This document shows, piece after piece, positions 55,601 to 64,000 of a stretch of 64,000 nt of DNA. The stretch's first letter is position 1. The number at the start of each line of letters is the position of its first letter. The notes beneath the pieces were generated by a model. That model was given only the letters and a program-made list of their open reading frames with translations, searched no databases and had not been told where the DNA came from. The position numbers were made by a program, and so were the translations under genes. This DNA comes from Neostapfia colusana (taxonomy: Eukaryota > Streptophyta > Magnoliopsida > Poales > Poaceae): contig JASWHV010000001.1 in assembly GCA_030760725.1 (NCBI GenBank), positions 22,193,928 through 22,257,927 on the forward strand, given 5' to 3'.

Positions 55601-57145
55601 GTCTGGATCTTCGCTGTCTAAAAACAGCGTGTGCTGTCCGTGAATCGGCGAGTCAATCTGGACAGTCCGGTTACCGATATTGAGAACGGCACTGTGACGA
55701 TTTAACCAAGACATCCCCAATATAATGTCTATCTTCTGCCTATCCAACATAATCAGCGATGTTGGGTATATTTTTCCGCCCAAACACAAAGCTGCTCGGG
55801 ACACAATCTGATTGGCAGAGATATTTCCTCCCGGTGATCGTATGAGAAAACTCGTTGTGGGAGTATTGGTGGATAATTGGTGCTGATCCACACATGATTT
55901 GCTGATGAAATTGTGGGTTGCACCGGAATAAAAAAGTATGAGCACAGGCACGTCTCTGAGAGTAAACATGCCCGCTAACACCGGTGCTCCCTCCGGGACA
56001 TCCTCAATAGCAAGATGTTGCACACTCCCGGATTGCAATGCTGTTATGTTGACTGGAGCAGGTGGCGGCATACCACCTGATGATGATGGCTGTCTGGTGT
56101 TCACCAACTTCTCCCGGCATTCTTGCCTAAAATGCCCTGAACGGTGGCAATAAGAACACGGAGATTTCCCCGGTTCTTCGTTGACTTGTGGTTGAGAAGT
56201 TGATGTACTTGGCTGCAGCAATGATGTCACACGTGTCATTCGTTGCTGCGGCAAAGGTGTTGCTTCAAGACATGGTTCTTGAGCAGGAAATCTGTACAGA
56301 GTTGACCTCACTGGTGCTTGCCATCTTTCCTCGGATGGTGTGTGATACACCACACAGTATTTATGAGGAACGACTGGTGTGTCTTCTTGCACATCCTCCC
56401 GGTCCCTCTTCTCTGCTTGACACTAAAGTGTCGCTTGTTCTTGTAGCAGAGCAGCACTGATCAACTCGGTGTAACTGCCTTGATTGAACAAGGCTAACTT
56501 TTCTTTTAGTATGGCACTCAAGCCATAGTAAAAATAGTCACACATTGCAGCTTCGCTCGTCTCATAAGCAGGAGCATATTGTGCCAGAAGATTGAATCGT
56601 CTGACATAATCGAGGACACTCATGTCCCCCTGCTTCAGGTTCCTGAATTCTTGCTGTTGGGCCTTAATAAAACCCATAGGGATGTGACGAGCACGGAATG
56701 CTTCACGGAATTCCGTCCATTCCACTTGATGGCCTTCCGGAACAGTGGCAAAATAAGCGAACCACCAATTTCCGGCGGCTCCATGGAGCTGTTGAGATGC
56801 AAATAGTGTCTTCTGATATTCGTCGCACTCAAACACCCCAAACTTGGACTCCATAACTCGATGCCACTGATCAGCTTCCACTGGATCATTGGCTTCCGTG
56901 AAGATTGGCGGTTGTGTCGCCAAGAAATCCAAGTAGGCGTTCCGAGGTGGAACGTCCTGTTGTGCACGCTAGAGTAAGCCCTGTTGTACCAAGGCTTCGA
57001 GTAGTCTTGTGTTCTCTTGACTTGACTCGACCATCTGAGCCATGTCATCCGCCCATACCGTTGATGGCGGTGCCCGTGGTGGAGTCGAGTCATCATTGTC
57101 TTGACGAGAACTATCAACCCTACTCGGAGAATGAGTACGCACCAT
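52676..57145 (-). pseudogene. Element B gag-pol polyprotein, three in-frame UAG codons
   Basis: A constant frame of 1490 codons from ATG 57145 (MVRTHSPSRVD) to the stop at 52676. Stops, all TAG, lie at 56971-56969 and 56425-56423 (gag) and 55045-55043 (RT, where A has Leu between FMY and MNS). Gag capsid domain, knuckle CSYCHRSGHFRQEC, protease, RT (FIDDILVYS), RNase H (CDASGIGLG), integrase (HHCC, SDRGALF, QTDGQTERVN) and chromodomain-like C-terminus (WESEEYLRTNYPE) are all recognisable. The protease motif reads FYSGATHN where A has FDSGATHN, so the catalytic Asp is lost. B cannot move by its own proteins, although the frame has no indels that shift it. Confidence 0.93.
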
Positions 57146-58679
57146 ACTGCACAAAGATAATTTGTGAGGGCAGTCAAAATATGATCTCAGCAGTATGTGA
57201 AAGTATGTAAAACATGAACATGCTAAAACTTTATGAAAGCATAACAAAATTTCATGTTTACACATCTTTCTAAAGCCAACATATTCAGTCCCTCAGTCTG
57301 TACAGAACAGACCTTTATGTATTTAACCCAGAATTTGATCCAGTTATTAGCATTTTCATAACTCAAGTTGAATACCGAAGTTAAAGTTAACTTCAGTATA
57401 TTTTCAATTAGTACTCACATGCCCCTAGATCATTTCTGGACAAAAGTTAGGATTGTTCAAAGTTGACAGAATTTTTGGCTAAAATTTGCCAGCACCTCCT
57501 TTGTATGTGGCTGTTTTCATCACAGTTTTACATACAACTGGGGTACAATTCTGAACAAACTATGAACTACAAAATCGTTGTAAGTTTCATAACCTTTCCA
57601 ACGGTGTATTATAAGACCCTTAGAAAATTTTCTACAGATTGTTATGACCAATTTACCGAATCATCCAGAGAAGTTTGCAGCTGCTCTGTTTTCTGAACAG
57701 TTTGCATTCATCTGGGCGTTCAACCAAGTTGGTGTCGGATTTGGCTCTGGAGTTCTACATAAAAGTTGTAGAGCACTTAATAAACTTTACAGAACTGTCT
57801 CAAACACCTCCATTGCGTCAAACTAATTAGAGTTACGCTCTGTCAAAGACCATAAAAATTTCTGTCTGAACAGAGCACTCTGTCTTTGAGATCAAAAGAA
57901 GCCTAACAAGTCTCTTCTTTGAAACTTAGTTCAAATGAAGAGCTCAGTAACTAATATGTTCTTTATCACATCCATTTTTAGTTTGGATGTTAGTCATGAA
58001 TGATTTCTTCATAGGTAAGAATACTATCCAGTGTAGTACGGTGACGATGCACCGTAAGACATATGACGGTACTACGTTGCCTCACCAAAGAAAAACCTAA
58101 CCGGGTTACACCGGCATACATGTACCATTAGGTGGCACTAAAACGGTCACTCGCAAACGTGTTCTACACGGACTAAGGTTTTTTGTGGTTAGCACCTACA
58201 TAAGCCACACTCAATCATCAGGTCCGGCTGCACACCGAACCCGGTATCCATAACAGTTTGTACACCCGGCCGTCATCACTCGCCCAGGTGTTCTCAAGCC
58301 AAACACGCCTTGAGCTACGTGTTCACGTTACTGACCACGTGACGGGGTCTCCCAAATTGCACCACGCACGCCAGGGAAGACGTTGCTCGAATACCCCAAA
58401 CGACATGAAGAGTCGTAGAGGATACTAAAGCGGGTCGGGTTACCTGCCACCCGTGAGGCTCCACCCTTCAGCTTGTGCGCACTGGTGGACAGCGCATACG
58501 TGCACCCCCAAGACATAGACGTCCCGAGATGCACGATTTTCCGAAATAACACATAAGTTAGGTCGCCACCTTCATAATATGCTAATAGTAGTCCTTATGT
58601 GGGCCTAGTACCGTTATCTCACCGTATCCTAAGTTTTTGACATAATATGATGCTCAATCTGTGCTCTGTTCCCAACGCA
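57146..58679 (-). other. Element B leader, no orf0; conserved core about 58210-58560
   Basis: It corresponds to A 7599-9083. The primer-proximal 350 bases are about 94% identical to A by eye, including the CTCAAG/CTTGAG hairpin near 58292-58313. The rest is AT-rich with weak similarity (for example gttaaagttaacttca in both). There is no counterpart of the 945-bp orf0. Confidence 0.8.
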
Positions 58680-58691
58680 GCTCTGATACCA
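58680..58691 (-). promoter_or_regulatory. Element B primer binding site (initiator-Met tRNA)
   Basis: The minus strand reads TGGTATCAGAGC, three bases from the LTR end, as in element A. Confidence 0.95.
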
Positions 58692-58694
58692 CGC

Positions 58695-61600
58695 TGAGAC
58701 GGCCCCACGGGACCTCGTTGGGTGGTGCCGTGTTATGCGGCACCCAACAGCACACGGGTCGATGAACACACATCATATTACATAAATAGTTTGCGGAAGC
58801 GTACACGAATGTTTTACAAATAGTTATATCAGAGTAAACTACAGCGGAAGACTATCACTCTCACGATTCATATCTAAACTAGCAACAAAGAAACAGTCCA
58901 GCCCGCGGACGTTTCTTACTAGCAACACGAAGATCAATCTGCAGCGGCGAGGATGCTCTTTGAGTAAGCACTCGGAGGTTCCCGAGTCTCATCGACACCC
59001 CTTCTCATAATCAGCGAGTCAATTACCTGCAAAACAACTCGGATAGCATCCGTGAGCATAACGCTCAGCAAGACTTAACCGTCACCCTAAACATGAAATT
59101 CTAAGTGAGGTTATGAACCTAACATAGGATGGCATAAGCATAATTAACTCGCCTAAAAGTGAATCCTTACTTTCAGGTATTAATTACAGCATTTTAAGTA
59201 ACCCTGGGCACGCTACATCGGGAGTCCACAATCAAACAAGAAACGCTTTCTCTCGATGTAAATTTGTCATGGCATAAAACAATCGAGTTTGCACTGGCCT
59301 ATTCATCGAGATCCAATACAACACTAGTATAATACTTCACATCAATATGATTAGTTCCTTTCTCATGCAAGTTCTTACTACGTCACGACTGTGAGAACAA
59401 GTATGCTCGGTCCATTCCGCGAGCGACGGTGATTCGAATCAATAACACCCGGACTACACGACACGTACGCCCGTACTCGACGTTGCCTACAACAACCATC
59501 ACTGACGTCGTACGTGGCAGCCTTTCCCCCGTTTCACCCCCGCTCAATCGATCAAGTCGCCCCGTACAGTAGCTACTCTCATGGTGCACCTTCCTACGTG
59601 AGATGTCATGAGAATATTCCCCACATACTGCACACCGGCCGTCCGCCTGAGGCGACCCGAAAAGTCCCAACGACAGCTTCCCGAGGTACATCGGTTTACT
59701 GGGTACCATATAGCCAGCATGAGTCCGGTACACAACTCAAACTTGTTCAACAGGGCCGCATACGGATCGGTCCTTTACCGACACGGACAGGTCTACAGCA
59801 CCCAGGCCCCTATGTCCTGCTGCTCCCACAACCTTCCGGTCTCAACTTTAACTTGCTAATTCATTTATGAACCAATCCCGTATGCCCCTGTTGTTCCTGA
59901 AACTGCGAGTAGCATCTCACCACTCGACTTCTACCGAACCGTACTTAAGCATGGCAGTTCTACGCGGTGAAAGACACCTACCCAATACCCCATGGGTCAA
60001 TTGGGCTATGCAAGAGGAGTATCAAACACTAGACCTAATGCACAGTTCAAATCTTAACCAAAGGTGAATATAAAATAAAAACTTAACAGCTGTTAAATGC
60101 AAACCGGAGCTTGCCTGTTTTGCAGGGTAGTCGTATATAACAGTTAGTGTCCTTGCAGATCCACCCTTGACTCTCCGGAGCTTGATCCACTTTGATGAAT
60201 CACTCCTTTGAGTCCCCTTCGTTGTGGTTCCTATTGAAATGCATATGCACATATTTTATAGAATGTAATAGAAAGAAGTTATAGAATTACTTTCTTAAGA
60301 ACAGAGGTTGTGTGGAAAAGCCAAGCATGGCTTGGTTTGCCTCTGTTGTGCAAAGAACAGAATTAAACTAATTTGACCTTAAGGCCCTTAGCTATACACT
60401 AACCCTTTTCTCTAATGAACATAATAGATAAGCTGAAAAGATTTGAGTGCAACTGAAGAACAAGAACTCCAATGGCCTCAAAACTTTTACATCAGGTTCT
60501 ATACTACCTAAGGATTTAGCTTGCCAAATTGCAGCTAATGTGGAGTCATATTGTGTCCTCCATAATTCTCACAATATCTCTTATGTATTTTTTCCTTATA
60601 CATAAGTATGGAGAATAAGAACAGGGAGTTACAGGACTCATCTTGGGCTGATAATTTACATGTGAGTTCTTGATCACATGAGAGTCATCTGGTCCAAAAT
60701 TCAGCCCTTTTACTTGGGTAGTTCTCCCAGAACAATTCTTTAAGCATTTGTACTCAATAGAATTAATTCTGTAGTAATGTGCATTTTCATGCCCAACTAA
60801 GTGACTACAATTCTAAGTATGTCCCAGAGATCTTGACTAAATTTTCCTATGATTTTTGGAGCTATGGATTGCTCAGAACAGATTTTTGAAGTGGGAAACA
60901 TTTTCTGAAAATGTTTCTGGACTCTTATGAACACAGCAGATTATTTTTAGCAAATTCCTACTCAAATGATCTTAAAATGAGCTGAACATTTGCTATTAGG
61001 TCAATACTATGCTAAAGAATATTCTGGCAAAATTTGGGTATTTTTGGATAACCCAAACTCCCTCAATAATTCTTTTTCAGAAAACTTTCAAAGAATTTTC
61101 CAGAATATAATACTGACTTTCGTACAAATCTGAGTTCATATTTGGATAGAACTCAGAGAGATGAATCCAACCCAATTGGAATCACTCAAATTGGAGTTTT
61201 CCACAGGGAGATATGAATTTCTAAAGATTGAGCCAAGTCTGGAATTATTCTCCTATTGAAAATCCTACTGGGCCCGCTTATTTGAATTCCAACCAATCAG
61301 AACTGGGCCACACCAGGGCCACGGGGTTTTTCGCGCCAGCACACGGGATCCCGGCCACACCCGATCCCGGGTTTAAAAATTGAGCTGCTGACAGGCGGGG
61401 CCCACGCTTCGTCTTCTACCTCCGGCTTCCTCCCCGCGCCCGCGCTCTCCCCCTCGCCGGAGTAACCGGAAGCTCGCCGGACCGGCCTTCCCGGCCACCG
61501 CCGGAGCTACAACTCGCCGCCAGGGGGTTTAGGGCCTCGAGGAACAGGGCTGTGGGGTTTGCTAGGACCGCCGACGACCGGAACATGGCCGGCGACGTGT

Positions 61601-63023
61601 AACTGCCTCTGTGGAAGTCCGACAGCGTCGCCCGGGGTCTCCAGCCCTCAAAAGCTTGTGCCGAAGAGCCCTACAGCACCAGCGTACCTCTAGGAGGATC
61701 GGCACAACCTCAAAATGGCTCGGGAGCGGCTGTAAATAGGTTGTCGCCGTGCGACCGAATGGGTCCGCCATGAACACCTCCAGTCGAGCTCGAATTCCGT
61801 CGTGCTGAGGTGTTTTCATGCGCTGGATCCTAAAGGAGAAATGACCGCTGGCTAATCCAGCGTCTATGTGCCAAATTTTATGACTTAAGGAGGATCATAG
61901 GGCAAGAATTTGAAAGAATCATACCGGAAGCTCGGAATGGGGTCGCCGGAGCAAAACTTCGAAATTCGCCGGCAATGCTTCACGGTATGGCCTGAGCTTG
62001 GTCTGAGAGCAGCACCGCACCCGTGCGCGTCCATAGGTGTGATCGTTCGGCCGTGAAACCCGCTGTGGAGGGCTGTCCACGAGCGCCCGAACACTTTCTC
62101 GGCTTAGGTCGTCGCGGCGGTGGTCGTTCTCGGGCACCGGAGGCCGCAGCTCGCTGGCTTGCGGGTCAGGGAGGTGGAGGCCGAGCTCGCGGTGATGTTT
62201 AGCAGCTCAGGGGAGGAAAGAGCGTGGTGGTTTCGCCGTTCTTCCGATCGGACCGAGAGGCGGAGGGGAAGACGGTCGCTGGCCGTGCGCTCATGAGGAG
62301 GAGAAGAAGGGACGGCCGTTGCTTCGTCCAGGGGGGGGGGTTGATCTGGCCGCAGAACCGCCTCTGGGCGCTGTGTGTGGGGAAATGCAGCAGCTGGTGG
62401 CGCTGCCGAGCGTCCCCGTGGCTCCACGGTGGGAGCTGCTCGTGGCCCACGTGCTGCTCGATGAATTTCCCCACTGGGGCTGAGACTTAAGGTGCAAGGC
62501 TCCTCTTCTAGCTCTATGACATGTGGGTCCCACTCCACATTTCCTCCCCAAATATCTTCTCAAGCTGATCCTCTTAATTCCTACAATTCTGAGTTTAAAG
62601 TGTGGGTTAGAATTTGAATCCTTCCAATTCAGTTTGAATTTGCTTTCCAAATTTGAATTTGGTTGAAGTTTGCAAATTCTCCTCTTTAACCCCTTTTTGA
62701 GCCCACCCTATAAATGAAAAGTTTGTGAGCAAAATTTTCCCTATAATCCCAACTATAGGGCTGCATGTTTATTCAAAGTTTTTGCTCACCCTATGTGTGA
62801 ACTTTGAATTTCAAATCTGAATTTTAAACTTTCATGCAAAGAGGTATTTAACTCCTTATTGGTCCAACACTTTTAAATAAAAAGGTGAACCTCATGTTGG
62901 ATATTCATCCATGTATTACCTTGCATGAAGAAAAGTTTTAGCAAGTCCCATTTTTCCTGTCATTGCCACACATATGAACTCAAACCATAGTTTTTATTCA
63001 TACACATTTTTGGGACTTTTACA
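58695..63023 (-). repeat. Element B 5' LTR (4329 bp)
   Basis: Partner of 48286-52611; starts tgagacggcc, ends cttttaca, followed by the target duplication ctccg. It contains a run of G at about 62331-62340 where the other copy has a shorter run. Confidence 0.95.
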
Positions 63024-63603
63024 CTCCGGCAGCCGGACCTGCTGGACCCTCTCTAGCTTCTGGCTTCTTGACCTGTGGAGAGGGGCGAGCCGGGGAAGGC
63101 GGCGCTGGAATAAAGGCCGGGCCGCCTGGTGCAGGGTCGACCTGCGCTGGCCTGGGGGCTGCGGCGGCCGTCTCGGCAGGAAGAGATGACGCCGCCGCGG
63201 AGTCCGGGCACACCGGAACAGGAGAAGCTCACGCTGACTTGGGAGCCGTGGCAGCTGTCCCGGTTTCTGAGCGCAACGGCGCAGACTCCCCGCCAGTTGG
63301 GGATGGCCGGGAAGCGCGAACACTCCAGCGGGCTCTGAACCCTGACTTCCGAGCCGGGGTAGAACTCCCAGAGCCCGCCGCTGTCACTGACGGCCGCTCC
63401 GCAGTCACTTGAACTGGCAGAACAGGGGACGCCCCAGAAGCTCCCCTCAACGAATCAGCCTGGGGCCTCTTTGAGTCGCCACCGGAAGGAGTGCCATCTC
63501 CAGAAGCAGGAGATGCAGGCACCCCAGATCCCCGACTTGGCACAGACGCCGCCACTGGAGGAGATCGAGCGCGCTTCTTCTCTGGTGGCGGGTTGGAGGC
63601 CAT
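63024..63603 (-). pseudogene. Element U antisense ORF2, N-terminal part
   Basis: ATG at 63603 (MASNPPPEKKRARSPP). Compared with Y, the residues between MASN and EKKRARSPP are missing, which removes the whole PF04195-like domain. A Pro/Ser/Ala-rich hinge follows to 63024, with a TGA at 63231-63229. Y's candidate intron is absent. The frame continues at 48280 across element B. Confidence 0.8.
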
Positions 63604-64000
63604 GACGAGGGAGGACTCAAAGGCAAGAAGACAAAGGCACAAGAGTCCAAGAAATTTCGCTGTGAAGTGCGAAGGGAAGCCGCAATGTGCGTAAGATCCC
63701 CTCTTAAAACTTCCCAGGTGCAATTCCAAGCGATCTGAAACTCTTCGAATACACCGCATCGGCAAACGCTTCGGCTCCAAGACCGAGAGCCAACGACAGG
63801 TGGACCCAAGCCGCCCAACTGAAGCGGTGGGTCAAGGAGTCAGTCTCCTAAGAAGACAAGCCGGCAAGGCACTCCGGCAGTTCCCGAAGAAAGCGCCACG
63901 ACGTACAGGAATGGAAGCCTTGGTAACCGCCGCAGTAAAGGCAACCATCAAGTGGGCGCACGCTCCCACGATCCCGCGACTGTTCGTGCTCCGGCAGCGG
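63604..64000 (-). promoter_or_regulatory. Element U ORF2 upstream region
   Basis: Non-coding and conserved with T (21767-22160) and Y (26830-27231). A TTTTAAGA motif lies about 100 bp before the ATG. The last bases, ctccggcagcgg, match T about 93 bp before its 3' LTR. Confidence 0.6.

Larger units (their letters stand above)
48286..63023 (-). mobile_element. Element B: complete Tekay/Del-clade gypsy retrotransposon, degenerate (14.7 kb)
   Basis: Minus strand: 5' LTR 63023-58695, initiator-Met primer site, leader, gag-pol frame with three stops, polypurine tract, 3' LTR 52611-48286, all flanked by ctccg. No orf0. It interrupts U's ORF2. The LTR copies differ at many positions (of the order of 1-2% in parts compared by eye), so B is older than A. 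It is the same clade as A, but the LTRs are mostly too diverged to align by eye apart from short blocks. Confidence 0.96.
42288..64000 (+). mobile_element. Element U: Tat-clade non-autonomous element, interrupted by B and by the window end
   Basis: In order: 5' LTR 42288-43370, primer site, gag, a large deletion, integrase C-terminal remnant, G-box modules, antisense ORF2 split by element B at 48285/63024, and the ORF2 upstream region reaching 64000. Aligned to T, where the same bases lie about 93 bp before the 3' LTR, U's 3' LTR should start within about 100 bp past the window end. It is inserted in V's RNase H region; the expected target duplication is ctgct. Confidence 0.88.

Overview
The window is nuclear DNA of a flowering plant, almost certainly a grass (Poaceae). 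It consists entirely of nested LTR retrotransposons; I found no host gene, tRNA or rRNA. The grass assignment rests on Ty3/gypsy elements of the Tat and Tekay/Del clades and on a 'putative gypsy type transposon' (PF04195-like) ORF that is common in grass genomes. The species is not identifiable by eye.

I resolve eight elements, named here for reference. V (+, 38916-42287) is the oldest layer, a Tat-clade gag-protease-RT remnant. Z (-, Tat) interrupts V's gag and survives as 23340-25654 and 36773-38915. Y (-, Tat, 25655-36772) sits inside Z's gag with a 5-bp target duplication (one copy mutated). T (+, Tat, 17520-23339) adjoins Z's downstream region. W (-, Tat, 13145-17519) sits inside T's RNase H region. 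A (-, Tekay/Del, 1-13144) sits inside W's integrase. On the other side, U (+, Tat, from 42288 past the window end) sits inside V's RNase H region, and B (-, Tekay/Del, 48286-63023) sits inside U's antisense accessory ORF with a perfect 5-bp target duplication (ctccg). The insertion order is V, then Z, then Y and T, then W, then A; separately V, then U, then B.

A and B are chromodomain gypsy elements with very long LTRs (about 4.0 and 4.3 kb), an initiator-Met tRNA primer site and one gag-pol frame. A is intact and its two LTR copies are almost identical over the 1754 bp visible, so it is very young. It also has an extra ORF (orf0) between the primer site and gag. B has no orf0, three in-frame UAG codons and a mutated protease aspartate. 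Both share a non-coding leader stretch more conserved than their reverse transcriptase genes.

The six Tat elements have LTRs of about 1.0-1.1 kb, a primer site starting TGGCGCGCCA, and U3 regions built of roughly 110-bp modules with G-box (CACGTG) motifs. An antisense accessory ORF ('ORF2', PF04195-like domain plus coiled coil) lies between integrase and the 3' LTR. No Tat copy here encodes a complete set of proteins. W and Z share identical internal deletions, U has another deletion type and Y a third, which suggests non-autonomous families mobilised in trans. Y's ORF2 carries a candidate 78-bp intron that U's ORF2 lacks.
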